DNA of 64,000 bases from Agromyces marinus (lineage in GTDB: Bacteria > Actinomycetota > Actinomycetes > Actinomycetales > Microbacteriaceae), in contig NZ_CP087879.1 in assembly GCF_021442325.1 (NCBI RefSeq), forward strand, positions 2,108,001-2,172,000, read 5' to 3'. A program made the position numbers and the translations under genes. Below the pieces are notes generated by a model. It was not told the DNA's origin and searched no databases. It was given only the letters and a program-made list of their open reading frames with translations. Below are positions 1-8,073 of the stretch, piece by piece (position 1 is the stretch's first letter; the number at the start of each line of letters is the position of its first letter).

Positions 1-88
1 CGGCGTAGTGGGGCAGGCGCTCGGGCCCGAGCAGGAAGACGGCGATCACCCCGATGATGAGGAGTTTGTCGAAGGTCAGGCCGCCCAT
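1..88 (-). CDS. tatB: Sec-independent (twin-arginine) translocase subunit TatB/TatA-like, N-terminal fragment
   Basis: Only the first 29 residues are inside the window; the gene runs off the left edge. The reading begins MGGLTFDKLLIIGVIAVFLL and continues into GPERLP. That is the short N-terminal membrane helix followed by the GPE(R/K)LP hinge that defines the TatA/TatB family of the pore for folded, twin-arginine-tagged proteins. The ending GPERLPHYA is more typical of actinobacterial TatB. It is transcribed leftward, divergently from the O-methyltransferase. The ATG is the only plausible start. TatB against TatA cannot be settled from this fragment. Confidence 0.85.
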   Translation of the reverse strand, partial: MGGLTFDKLLIIGVIAVFLLGPERLPHYA

Positions 89-179
89 GCGCACAAGGAT
101 AGTCGGCGGCGAGCCGCGCGCCGACCACGTGATCGCCCCCTAGGCTTCAGGGGTTGACAGATTCACCGGGAGCCGCCAC

Positions 180-812
180 GTGTCCGAGCACGACCTGAAC
201 TGGAAGTACGTCGATGAAGCCGTCGTCGAGTCCGAGTCGATCGCCCGGGCTCGTCTGCAGTCGCTCGAGCTCGGGATCGAGCCGATCTCGCCCGCGGTCG
301 GGGCGCAGCTCGCGGTGGTCGCGGCAGCGTGCGACGCTCGCGCGATCATCGAGGTCGGCACTGGCGTCGGCGTCTCGGGGCTGTGGATGCTCCAGGCTGC
401 GCGGTCGGCGCACCTGACCTCGATCGACACCGAGACCGAGTACCAGCAGCACGCGCGCGAGCACTTCGCGGATGCGGGCATCGCCGCGGCGCGCGTGCGC
501 CTGATCGCGGGCAGGGCGGGCGAGGTGCTGCCGCGCATGAACGAGCGCTCGTACGACGTGGTGGTCGTCGATGCGGATGCCGCGTCGGTCATCGAGTACG
601 TCGAGCACGGCCTCCGGCTCGCCAAGCCCGGCGGGAGCGTGCTGGTGGCGCGTGCTCTGTGGAAGGGGCGGGTGGCCGACCCGGCACGGCGAGACGACGT
701 TGCGTCGGCGTTCCGCGGGCTCATCTCGGAACTCGCGGGTTCGTCGGCGGTGGTCACCGCCATCTCGCCGGCCGGGGACGGGCTGCTGCAGATCGTGAAG
801 CTGGGCGCCTGA
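180..812 (+). CDS. SAM-dependent O-methyltransferase (family 3 type)
   Basis: A 210-residue protein of the size usual for class I O-methyltransferases. The SAM-binding glycine-rich motif is visible at about residues 57-68 (IIEVGTGVGVSGLW), and an acidic motif VVVVDADAAS follows near residue 130. The N-terminal stretch EPISPAVGAQL matches the family's cap region. The likely role is methyl transfer from SAM to a small hydroxylated metabolite; the substrate cannot be read from sequence. The start is GTG. The stop codon directly abuts the stop of the convergent DUF3117 gene with no base between. A -10-like TAGGCT lies at 141-146. Confidence 0.85.
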   Translation: MSEHDLNWKYVDEAVVESESIARARLQSLELGIEPISPAVGAQLAVVAAACDARAIIEVGTGVGVSGLWMLQAARSAHLTSIDTETEYQQHAREHFADAGIAAARVRLIAGRAGEVLPRMNERSYDVVVVDADAASVIEYVEHGLRLAKPGGSVLVARALWKGRVADPARRDDVASAFRGLISELAGSSAVVTAISPAGDGLLQIVKLGA

Positions 813-986
813 CTAGGCCGCGTTGACGACGCCGCCGAGGACGTCGTAGAGCTCCTTGGCCTCGGCGTCGTTCACCGAGACGACGAGTCGACCGCCACCC
901 TCGAGGGGTACGCGCACGATGATGAGCCGCCCCTCCTTCACAGCCTCCATCGGTCCGTCTCCAGTGCGTGGCTTCATAGCCGCCAT
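813..986 (-). CDS. DUF3117 family small protein
   Basis: A 57-residue protein starting MAAMKPRTGDGPMEAVKEGR and ending in GGVVNAA. It matches the short DUF3117 proteins that are almost universal in actinobacteria and have no established function. An AAAGGGG Shine-Dalgarno-like sequence precedes the ATG. It converges tail to tail on the O-methyltransferase with zero intergenic bases, so any transcription termination must happen inside coding sequence. The family assignment is confident, but no biochemical role should be inferred. Confidence 0.9.
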   Translation of the reverse strand: MAAMKPRTGDGPMEAVKEGRLIIVRVPLEGGGRLVVSVNDAEAKELYDVLGGVVNAA

Positions 987-1060
987 TGAGCTACCCCTTT
1001 CGTGGCTGAATCTCCATTATCCCGCATCGGGGGCTCGTACCGGACACCCGAGCCCTCGTT

Positions 1061-1102
1061 GTGGAGGATCGTCTACGGATCGTGGAGGCTCGTCTGCGGA
1101 TC
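1061..1102. repeat. Tandem 21-bp direct repeat, two copies
   Basis: Copies 1061-1081 and 1082-1102 abut and differ at only two positions. The second copy runs two bases into the stop codon of the mannosyltransferase-like gene, so the array forms the start of that gene's 3' untranslated region and the spacer upstream of DUF3117. I see no protein encoded by it and no hairpin strong enough for a terminator. Confidence 0.8.
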
Positions 1103-2330
1103 ACGGCGGTGTCCAGTCGTATCCGTCGATGCGCCAGCCGATGAGCAACCACCCGACCTGCAGCGCGAGCGAGGCGACCACGAGACCGCCCCGCCACCAC
1201 GGCGAGCGCGGAACGGCCAGGGCGCCCGCGAGCGGGAACAGGGGCGCCAGCAGCCGGAACGTGCTCGACTGCGGGAAGAACACGGCGAACAGGTAGAGCG
1301 CGTAGCTCGCGCACCAGAGGCGCAGGTCGACCCCGAGCCGCTTGACCCACGGTGTGAAGAGGAAGACTGCGAACCCGACGACGAGCGCGATGGGTGCGAT
1401 GGTCCCCATCGGCTGGCCGAGCCACCAGTCGCCGGACTGGAACCAGGGCGTGAGCGGGGCGAGTTCGACGTAGCCGATGTAGGGCGCGCGCCAGGCCAGT
1501 TCGGTGTCGAGGTATGCGGTCGGGCTTCCGGTCACGGCCCAGGCGACGACGGGCCAGGCGAGGCCGACGAGGCCGGCGAAGACGGCGACGGATGCCACGA
1601 CGACCTGCTCACGAGCGGGGAACGGATCGCGTTCACGCGTGAACCACCGCACGATCCAGTGCAACCCGAGCGTGAGGGCGAACGCGAGCGCGCCGGGGCG
1701 GGTGAACGCCCAGACGGCGAGGACGGGCAGGAGCCACACGTAGCGCCGGTCGACGAGTAGGAGCAGCGCGATCGCGAGCCAGAGGAAGCCGAGCGATTCG
1801 GCGTACCCGAACTGCATGATGGGCGCGACGGGTGCGACGCAGAACAGCACGACGGCGAACATCGCCTGGTCGGGTTCGAGGAACCTCGTCATGAGGCGGT
1901 GGAACACGAGTGCCGCGCCGAGCCCTGCTGCGAGTGCGACGAGCACCGACGCGACATCCCAGGGCAGCCCCGCGGTCGTGAAGACGCGCACGATCGCGGG
2001 GAACGCGGGCAGGAACGCCCATGCGTTCTCGGCGACGTGCCCGTTGTCGTCGATCGGCAGATCGCTCGGGTAGCCGCCGACGGCGATCCACGCGTACCAC
2101 CTGGCATCCCACAGGTTGGCATATGCGAAGTAGCCGGGCTTCGCGCCGGTCCACGCGTTCGCCGCCTGCCCCTGCGCCATGACCAGCACGAACACGGTGG
2201 TGATCGCGCGCGCCGCGGCGTAGATCAGGGTGACGCGCGCCCACCACGGCAGCACGCGCCAGCGCACGCGCGGCGACCAGCGCGACCGGCGCGTCGGGCG
2301 CCCGGTCAGTGCGAGCCGCCCGTGAGCCAC
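1101..2330 (-). CDS. Polytopic membrane mannosyltransferase-like protein (PIG-V/Gpi18-like)
   Basis: About 409 residues from a GTG that overlaps the 3' end of dapE by 25 bases; longer upstream reading is arginine-rich noise. Eight or more hydrophobic helices are visible, separated by a luminal-type loop containing WDARWYAWIAVGGYP and then WAFLPAFPAI. This W-D-x-x-W-Y ... F-L-P-x-F-P arrangement resembles the PIG-V/Gpi18-related mannosyltransferases found in actinobacteria, which use polyprenyl-phosphate mannose. A role in envelope glycoconjugate mannosylation is inference. It could also be another GT-C fold enzyme. Overlap with dapE suggests one transcript. Confidence 0.65.
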   Translation of the reverse strand: MAHGRLALTGRPTRRSRWSPRVRWRVLPWWARVTLIYAAARAITTVFVLVMAQGQAANAWTGAKPGYFAYANLWDARWYAWIAVGGYPSDLPIDDNGHVAENAWAFLPAFPAIVRVFTTAGLPWDVASVLVALAAGLGAALVFHRLMTRFLEPDQAMFAVVLFCVAPVAPIMQFGYAESLGFLWLAIALLLLVDRRYVWLLPVLAVWAFTRPGALAFALTLGLHWIVRWFTRERDPFPAREQVVVASVAVFAGLVGLAWPVVAWAVTGSPTAYLDTELAWRAPYIGYVELAPLTPWFQSGDWWLGQPMGTIAPIALVVGFAVFLFTPWVKRLGVDLRLWCASYALYLFAVFFPQSSTFRLLAPLFPLAGALAVPRSPWWRGGLVVASLALQVGWLLIGWRIDGYDWTPP

Positions 2331-3409
2331 GAGCGCAGCGCGCGTTCGCACGCGAGGATCTCGTCGCAGGCGACGCGTTCGTCGTCGGCATGGGCGAGCA
2401 GCGGGTCGCCGGGCCCGAAGTTCACGGCGGGGATGCCGAGCGCGCTGAAGCGCGCGACATCGGTCCACCCGTACTTCGGTCGCGCCTCGGCGCCGACCGC
2501 GCGAACGAACTCCTGCGCGAGCGGGTCGTCGAGCCCTGGACGCGCGCCTTCAGAGGCATCCGTCACGGTCAGTTCGTACTCGGGGAACAGCGCCCGCACG
2601 TACTCGGTCGCCTCGGCGACCGACCGGCTGGGCGCGAAGCGGTAGTTGAGGGTGAGCACGGCGTCGTCGGGGATGACGTTGCCGGCGACGCCGCCGTGCA
2701 CGAACACGGCGTTGAGCCCCTCGCGGTAGTCGAGCCCGTCGACGCGCACGGTCTCGGCCTCGAACGCGGCGAGCCGTTCGAGCGCGGGCGCGAGCTTGTG
2801 GATCGCGTTCTCGCCCACCCAGCTGCGCGCGGAGTGCGCGCGGCGACCGGTCGCGCGCAGTTCGACCCGGAGGGTGCCGTTGCATCCCCCCTCGACCTGG
2901 CCGTTCGACGGTTCGCCGAGGATCGCGAAGTCGCCCGCGAACAGGTCGGGGCGCGTGCGCAGCACGCGGCCGAGCCCGTTCAGGTCGGCCGCGACCTCTT
3001 CGTGGTCGTACCACATCCAGGTCACGTCGACGACGGGTTCGGCGAGTTCGCGCGCGAGTTTGAGCTGCACGGCGACGCCGGCCTTCATGTCGACCGTGCC
3101 GCGCCCCCACAGCACGCGGCGGCCGTCTTCTTCGATGAACCGCGTCGGCACGTTGCCGTTGATCGGCACGGTGTCGAGATGCCCGGCGATCACGACCCGC
3201 CGGTCGCGCCCGAGGTTCGTGCGCGCGATCACCGTGTCGCCGTCGCGCACGATCTCGAGGTGCGCCGCGCCCGCGAGCGACTCGACGACGAGGTCGGCGA
3301 GCGCCCGCTCCTCCCCCGACACGCTCGGAACATCGCAGATCGCCTGCGTGATCGCGACCGCGTCGGCGGACAGGTCGAGGGCGGGCACGGGCCGGTCGGG
3401 TTCAGCCAT
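2306..3409 (-). CDS. dapE: Succinyl-diaminopimelate desuccinylase
   Basis: A 367-residue M20 metallopeptidase. Metal-ligand motifs appear in order: GHLDTVP, GRGTVDMKAG, DHEEV, GEPSNGQVEGGCNGTLR and the C-terminal LLAHADDE. It removes succinate from N-succinyl-LL-2,6-diaminopimelate, the next to last stage of meso-DAP and lysine synthesis. The ATG start is supported by a -10-like TAGACT (3417-3422) ending seven bases upstream, with no Shine-Dalgarno, so the mRNA may be leaderless. It diverges from dapD, which acts in the same pathway, across a repeat-rich 307-bp spacer. Confidence 0.93.
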   Translation of the reverse strand: MAEPDRPVPALDLSADAVAITQAICDVPSVSGEERALADLVVESLAGAAHLEIVRDGDTVIARTNLGRDRRVVIAGHLDTVPINGNVPTRFIEEDGRRVLWGRGTVDMKAGVAVQLKLARELAEPVVDVTWMWYDHEEVAADLNGLGRVLRTRPDLFAGDFAILGEPSNGQVEGGCNGTLRVELRATGRRAHSARSWVGENAIHKLAPALERLAAFEAETVRVDGLDYREGLNAVFVHGGVAGNVIPDDAVLTLNYRFAPSRSVAEATEYVRALFPEYELTVTDASEGARPGLDDPLAQEFVRAVGAEARPKYGWTDVARFSALGIPAVNFGPGDPLLAHADDERVACDEILACERALRSWLTGGSH

Positions 3410-3416
3410 GCCCTGA

Positions 3417-3422
3417 AGTCTA
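3417..3422 (-). promoter_or_regulatory. Candidate -10 hexamer of dapE (TAGACT)
   Basis: TAGACT on the minus strand is followed by seven bases and then the dapE ATG. No ribosome-binding site lies between. This is the arrangement expected of a leaderless actinobacterial transcript. Assignment is by pattern only. Confidence 0.45.
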
Positions 3423-3440
3423 CGAGGGGCGGATGCCACG

Positions 3441-3490
3441 CCCTCCCTCCCTCCCTCCCTCCCTCCCCCTCCCTCCCACCCTCCCCTCCT
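3441..3490. repeat. CCCT tetranucleotide/polypyrimidine tract (G-rich on the minus strand)
   Basis: Six perfect CCCT copies occupy 3441-3464, followed by more C-runs separated by single T or A up to about 3490. The minus strand, which is the dapE coding strand, therefore carries more than eight runs of three or more G with one-base spacers, a textbook G-quadruplex motif. It sits just upstream of the likely dapE -10. Confidence 0.85.
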
Positions 3491-3492
3491 CC

Positions 3493-3573
3493 CGCGATTC
3501 AGGACGTTCGTGCTCGCTGCCGGCGTGTCGACACGCGACACGCCGACCACACAGGAGATCGTCCTGAATCGCG
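3493..3573. repeat. Nested, exactly symmetric inverted repeat in the dapE-dapD spacer
   Basis: Outer arms are 3493-3506 (CGCGATTCAGGACG) and 3560-3573, a perfect 14-bp match. Inner arms are 3521-3530 (CGGCGTGTCG) and 3536-3545, a perfect 10-bp match around a 5-base centre. The stretches between outer and inner arms are exactly 14 bases on each side but not complementary to each other. It could be a cruciform-forming or operator element, or a small intergenic repeat. Confidence 0.8.
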
Positions 3574-3680
3574 AAGCCGGTCGGCACGGGTCGGCACCGG
3601 TCGGCACCGGTCGAAGCCGGTCGGCACCGGTCGGAACCGGTCGGCACCGGTCGGCATGTATCGGAACGGGTCGGGGTCGG
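3571..3680. repeat. Decamer tandem array, consensus TCGGCACCGG
   Basis: Eleven consecutive 10-base units run without a change of register from GCGAAGCCGG to TCGGGGTCGG. Individual units vary at one to a few positions (for example TCGAAGCCGG, TCGGAACCGG, TCGGCATGTA). The period is close to one helical turn. The array ends about 25 bp before the candidate dapD -10. No long protein-like reading is favoured. Confidence 0.85.
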
Positions 3681-3704
3681 TGCGGGCGGCATCCCGCGCC
3701 TCGG

Positions 3705-3710
3705 TACCCT
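3705..3710 (+). promoter_or_regulatory. Candidate -10 hexamer of dapD (TACCCT)
   Basis: TACCCT is followed by six bases and the dapD ATG, with no Shine-Dalgarno sequence, suggesting a leaderless transcript that mirrors dapE on the other side of the spacer. No clear -35 hexamer; the decamer array occupies the upstream region. Confidence 0.45.
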
Positions 3711-3716
3711 TGAACC

Positions 3717-4676
3717 ATGCCCGCTGACTCGCCGAACACGACCGCGCCCGCAACCGCCTGGGGCGACGGCCTCGCCACGATCGCCGCCGACGGCACGGTC
3801 CTCGACACCTGGTTCCCGTCGCCGCGGCTCGGCGAGCCCGCCGCCGACGAGCCCGCGTGGGAGCCGCCGACCGGCGCGGTCGGCCCCGACGAGCGCCGCG
3901 GCGTGCGCGTCGAGGTCGTGCGCGTCGCGATCCGGCTCGACGAGGCACCCGCGAGCACGTCGGATGCGTACCTGCGCCTGCACCTGCTCTCGCACCTGCT
4001 CGTCGCGCCGAACGGCATCAACCTCGACGGCGTGTTCGGTCATCTGCCGAATGTCGCCTGGACCAACGCGGGCCCCGTGCACCCCGACGACCTCGACCGG
4101 TTGCGGCCCACGCTGTTGCGCGCCGGCATCCACGTCACCGGGCTCGACAAGTTCCCGCGCCTGCTCGACTACGTGATCCCCGAGCGGGTGCGCATCGCCG
4201 ACGCGTCGCGCGTGCGCCTCGGCGCGCACCTCGCGCCGGGCACGACGGTCATGCACGAGGGGTTCGTGAACTTCAACGCCGGAACGCTCGGCGCCTCCAT
4301 GGTCGAGGGCCGCATCTCGCAGGGCGTCGTCGTCGGCGAGGGCAGCGACATCGGCGGCGGCGCATCGATCATGGGCACCCTCTCGGGCGGCGGCACGCAA
4401 CGCGTGTCGATCGGTGAGCGCGCACTGCTCGGCGCGAACGCCGGCATCGGCATCTCGATCGGCGACGACTCCATCGTCGAGGCCGGGCTCTACGTCACGG
4501 CGGGCACCAAGGTCGTCGTCCGCGGCGCCGCCGGCGAACGCGACCGCGTGCTGAAGGCCGTCGAACTCTCCGGCGTTCCGAACCTGCTGTTCCGACGCAA
4601 CTCCCTCGACGGCCGCGTCGAGGTGCTCTCGCGTTCGGGCGAGGGCGTCGCCCTGAACACCGCACTGCACGCCTGA
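3717..4676 (+). CDS. dapD: 2,3,4,5-tetrahydropyridine-2,6-dicarboxylate N-succinyltransferase
   Basis: 319 residues of the actinobacterial DapD type. An N-terminal globular domain (about 1-140) is followed by a left-handed parallel beta-helix built of hexapeptide repeats (about 165-270), visible as recurring G/V/I-x-x-G-x patterns such as [18 protein letters not shown]. It transfers succinate from succinyl-CoA to tetrahydrodipicolinate, committing the succinylase branch of meso-DAP and lysine synthesis. It diverges from dapE, the later enzyme of the same branch. A hairpin at 4692-4726 closes the unit. Confidence 0.93.
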   Translation: MPADSPNTTAPATAWGDGLATIAADGTVLDTWFPSPRLGEPAADEPAWEPPTGAVGPDERRGVRVEVVRVAIRLDEAPASTSDAYLRLHLLSHLLVAPNGINLDGVFGHLPNVAWTNAGPVHPDDLDRLRPTLLRAGIHVTGLDKFPRLLDYVIPERVRIADASRVRLGAHLAPGTTVMHEGFVNFNAGTLGASMVEGRISQGVVVGEGSDIGGGASIMGTLSGGGTQRVSIGERALLGANAGIGISIGDDSIVEAGLYVTAGTKVVVRGAAGERDRVLKAVELSGVPNLLFRRNSLDGRVEVLSRSGEGVALNTALHA

Positions 4677-4691
4677 TCCGTCCTGCCCCTG

Positions 4692-4726
4692 CCCCGTGGC
4701 ATCCGTTCAGAGCGGATGCCGCGGGG
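4692..4726 (+). terminator. Hairpin downstream of dapD
   Basis: Arms 4692-4705 and 4713-4726 pair over 14 positions with one G-U, around a seven-base loop. The arms carry GGCATCC and GGATGCC. No T-run follows, as is common for high-GC terminators. Confidence 0.6.
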
Positions 4727-4789
4727 TAGGGTGTTCTCCCGGGGCCGCGGGAGCGCGGCCCGACGCATGCGCCGACACGAAGGAGTGAC

Positions 4790-7468
4790 GTGGGAACCGA
4801 CGCGCCGAGGACCCGACGACGCGGCTGGGCCAAGGTGCTCGTCGTCCTGCTCGCGAGCGTGCTCGTGCTCGGCGCGGCAGCCGTCGGCTACGGCTGGTGG
4901 ACGATCCAGCGCTCCTTCCCCACCGAATCGGGCCGCATCGCGGTGCCCGGGCTCCAGGCGAGCGTGACCGTGTACCGCGACGACGCCGGCATCCCGCAGC
5001 TCGTCGCCGAAACCGACCACGACCTGCTGTTCGCGCAGGGCTACGTGCACGCGCAGGACCGCTTCTGGGAGATGGACTTCCGCCGGCACGTGACCGCCGG
5101 CCGCGTCGCGGAGCTCTTCGGCGAGTCGCAGGTCGCGACCGACGCGTTCATCCGCACCCTGAACTGGCGCGGCATCGCCGAGCAGGAGTACGAGGCGCTC
5201 GACGCCGACGCGCGCACCCTGTACGACGCGTACGCCGACGGCGTCAACGCCTACCTCGCCGAGCGCAGCGGCGCCGAGCTCTCCCTCGAGTACGCGGTGC
5301 TCGCGCTCCAGAACCCCGGGTACGAGCCCGAGCCGTGGTCGCCGGTCGACTCGATCGCGTGGCTCAAGGCGATGGCGTGGGACCTCAGGTCGAACCTCGG
5401 CGACGAGCTCGACCGCGCCGTGCTGCTCGGGTCCGGGCTGTCGGACGAACAGGTCGCCGCCCTGCACCCCGACTTCCCGTGGTCGTCGAAGCCGACCATC
5501 GTCGGCGGCCCGCCGCCTGCGGCGCCCGCGGCCCTCGACATCCGCACTCTCGACGGCGGCGCGCAGAGCGAGCGAGCGGGTGAAGCGGATGCCGCGGCGG
5601 CATCCGACACGGACGCCTCGACCGGCGATCCGGCCGATCTGAACGCCGGAGTCGACACGACCGCCGCGGCCGACGCCGCCGACCTGCTCGGCGACCTCGC
5701 CGCGCGCATCGACGCGATCCCCGAACTCATGGGCCCCGAGGGCGGCGACCTCGGGTCGAACTCGTGGGTCGTCTCGGGCGCCCTCACCGAGACCGGCCTG
5801 CCGCTGCTCGCCAACGACCCGCACCTCGGGCCCGCCATGCCCTCCATCTGGGTGCAGATGGGCCTGCACTGCACGCAGCCGTCGGCGGCGTGCACGTTCG
5901 ACGTGGCCGGCTACGGCTTCGCGGGCCTGCCCGGCATCGTCATCGGCCACAACGACCGCATCGCCTGGGGCTTCACGAACCTCGGGCCCGACGTGGCCGA
6001 TCTCTACGTCGAACGCGTCGCCGGCGACGCCTACGAACTCGACGGCGCGGCCGTGCCGCTGACCCTCCGCGAGGAGGTCATCGAGGTCGCGGGCGGCGAG
6101 CCGGTCACGATCACGGTCCGCTCGACCGAGCGCGGCCCGATCGTCTCCGACGTCGGCGCAGGATTCGCCGATGTCGCCGACGGCTACGGCCGCGCCGAGT
6201 CCGAGGCCGCCGAAACCGCCGCCGACGCCGGCGTCGGCCCCGACGCCGAGCTCGCCGTCTCGCTGCAGTGGACCGCCCTGCAACCCGGCCGCACCGCGCA
6301 GGCGATCTTCGACCTCGACCGTGCGAGCGACTGGGAGGAGTTCCGCGCAGCGGCCGAGCGGTTCGACGTGCCCGCGCAGAACCTCGTCTACGCCGACGTC
6401 GACGGCAACATCGGCTACCAGGCGCCGGGGCTCATCCCGGTGCGCGCGACCGGCGACGGCACGGTGCCGCTGCCCGGCTGGACGAGCGCGAACGGCTGGA
6501 CGGGCTGGGTGCCGTTCGCCGACCTGCCGTCGGTGCAGAACCCCGAACGCGGCTACCTCGTGACCGCGAACAACGCCGTCTCGCAGAACGGCCCGATGCT
6601 GACCCAGGACTGGGACCTCGGCTACCGCGCGGAGGGCATCGAGCGGCGCCTCGCCGAACTCGTCGCCGCGGGCGAGCCGATCACCGCGGCCGAGATGGCC
6701 GACGTGCAACTCGACACGCGCGACGCGAACGCCGAGACGTTCCTCCCCGTCATCGCCGGGCTCGAGCTCGACGGCGACGCCGGGCGCGGCGCGGCCCTCC
6801 TCGCCGAATGGGATGCCGCGGCCGACGCCGACAGCGCCGAGGCCGCGTACTTCGCCGTGTTCTGGAAGACCCTGCTCGACCGCATGTTCGACGGCCTCCC
6901 CGACGAAGCTCAGCCCGTCGGCGGCGACCGGTGGTTCTCGGTCGTCGGAACCCTCCTCGGCACCCCCGGGGACCCGTGGTGGTCCGATGCCGAGTCGGGC
7001 GCGACCGGGCGCGACGCCGTGCTCGCCGCCTCGCTCGAGGCGGCGTGGGCCGAGGCATCCGCGCTCATGGGCGACGACCCGGCCGACTGGCGCTGGGGTC
7101 GTCTGCACACGTTGACCCTCACGAACCAGACCTTCGGCACGTCGGGCATCGGTCCGATCGAGTGGCTGTTCAACCGGGGCCCCTACGAGACCGGCGGCGG
7201 ATCGGCGATCGTGAACGCCAACGGCTGGGATGCCACGGAGGGCTACGGGGTGAACTGGGTGCCGTCGATGCGCATGGTCGTCGACCTCGCGGACTTCGAC
7301 GACTCGACGTGGGTCAACCTGACCGGGGCGTCGGGGCACGCGTTCCACCCGCACTACGACGACCAGGCGCCGCTGTGGCAGCGGGGCGAGGCGCTGCCGT
7401 GGGCGTTCACCCGCGAGGCCGTCCAGGATGCGGCGGTCGACGCGCTCGTGCTCACGCCGGGCGACTGA
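4790..7468 (+). CDS. Penicillin acylase family protein (Ntn hydrolase, S45)
   Basis: 892 residues from a GTG preceded by GAAGGAG. A single N-terminal membrane helix or signal anchor (about 10-35) suggests an extracytoplasmic location. The alpha-chain motif GYVHAQDRFWEMDF is near residue 85. A low-complexity Ala/Asp-rich spacer precedes GSNSW, whose first serine (S323) would become the N-terminal nucleophile after autoprocessing, followed by ANDPHLG. The family cleaves amide bonds in beta-lactams, acyl-homoserine lactones and N-acyl amino acids; the substrate here is not determinable. Transcription is likely independent, with convergent Lrp downstream. Confidence 0.88.
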   Translation: MGTDAPRTRRRGWAKVLVVLLASVLVLGAAAVGYGWWTIQRSFPTESGRIAVPGLQASVTVYRDDAGIPQLVAETDHDLLFAQGYVHAQDRFWEMDFRRHVTAGRVAELFGESQVATDAFIRTLNWRGIAEQEYEALDADARTLYDAYADGVNAYLAERSGAELSLEYAVLALQNPGYEPEPWSPVDSIAWLKAMAWDLRSNLGDELDRAVLLGSGLSDEQVAALHPDFPWSSKPTIVGGPPPAAPAALDIRTLDGGAQSERAGEADAAAASDTDASTGDPADLNAGVDTTAAADAADLLGDLAARIDAIPELMGPEGGDLGSNSWVVSGALTETGLPLLANDPHLGPAMPSIWVQMGLHCTQPSAACTFDVAGYGFAGLPGIVIGHNDRIAWGFTNLGPDVADLYVERVAGDAYELDGAAVPLTLREEVIEVAGGEPVTITVRSTERGPIVSDVGAGFADVADGYGRAESEAAETAADAGVGPDAELAVSLQWTALQPGRTAQAIFDLDRASDWEEFRAAAERFDVPAQNLVYADVDGNIGYQAPGLIPVRATGDGTVPLPGWTSANGWTGWVPFADLPSVQNPERGYLVTANNAVSQNGPMLTQDWDLGYRAEGIERRLAELVAAGEPITAAEMADVQLDTRDANAETFLPVIAGLELDGDAGRGAALLAEWDAAADADSAEAAYFAVFWKTLLDRMFDGLPDEAQPVGGDRWFSVVGTLLGTPGDPWWSDAESGATGRDAVLAASLEAAWAEASALMGDDPADWRWGRLHTLTLTNQTFGTSGIGPIEWLFNRGPYETGGGSAIVNANGWDATEGYGVNWVPSMRMVVDLADFDDSTWVNLTGASGHAFHPHYDDQAPLWQRGEALPWAFTREAVQDAAVDALVLTPGD

Positions 7469-7517
7469 GCCGCGGCGGGCGCGCCCGCGCGCGGCGCCCG
7501 CGCGGCGCCGGCCGCAC

Positions 7518-7949
7518 CTAGCGCAGCACCGAACTCAGCAGCAGGCTCGTCTCGCTGTTGACGACGCCGTCGATCGAGCGGATGCGACCGAGCACGCCGT
7601 CGAACTCCCCCAGCGTCGCCGTGCGCAGTTCGGCGACGAGGTCCCAACCGCCGTTCGTGGTGTGCAGCGCGATGATCTCGGGGAAGCCGCGCAGGCGCCG
7701 GATCACGTCGTCGGTCGTGCGCCCCTCGACCTCGATGAACGACACGGCGTGGATCGCGAGCGGGTCGAGTTCGTCGCGCACGCGCACCGAGAACCCGATG
7801 ATGATGCCGGATGCCACGAGCCGGTCGATGCGGCCCGTGACGGTCGCCCGGGCCACGCCCAGCCGGCGCGCGAGCTCGGCGACGGGCGCCCGCCCGTCCC
7901 CGCGAAGCAGGGCGAGCAGTCGCCGATCGAGTTCATCGAGCTGGTCCAT
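7518..7949 (-). CDS. Lrp/AsnC family transcriptional regulator
   Basis: 143 residues with an N-terminal helix-turn-helix (about 5-50; LDRRLLALLRGDGR, then VAELARRLGVARATVTGRI) and a C-terminal ligand-sensing RAM/ASNC domain (about 65-140). Family members respond to amino acids. It is divergent from ocd and ctlX with a 124-bp shared control region, which makes it the probable local regulator of citrulline/ornithine catabolism; this is inference from position. The start chosen is the ATG giving the standard family N-terminus; longer readings extend into the promoter region. Confidence 0.88.
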   Translation of the reverse strand: MDQLDELDRRLLALLRGDGRAPVAELARRLGVARATVTGRIDRLVASGIIIGFSVRVRDELDPLAIHAVSFIEVEGRTTDDVIRRLRGFPEIIALHTTNGGWDLVAELRTATLGEFDGVLGRIRSIDGVVNSETSLLLSSVLR

Positions 7950-8073
7950 GCGCACATCGTAATCCGGATGTGCGCAATCTGCGTACTCAGCCGACGATCC
8001 GTGAGCAGGACGGTCGTTGCTGTTGCATATCGACGGATCGTACTCTCGAATCACCGAACAGAAGGGACCTTCG

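Noticed and set aside
3571..3680. CRISPR-like array
   Set aside because: Units are only ten bases with no spacers between them, and no cas genes are present. It is a simple tandem repeat.
7469..7517. GC-only palindromes between the penicillin acylase and Lrp genes
   Set aside because: The 49 bases are almost pure G and C and allow many overlapping stems; a terminator is likely for this convergent pair, but no single hairpin can be defended.
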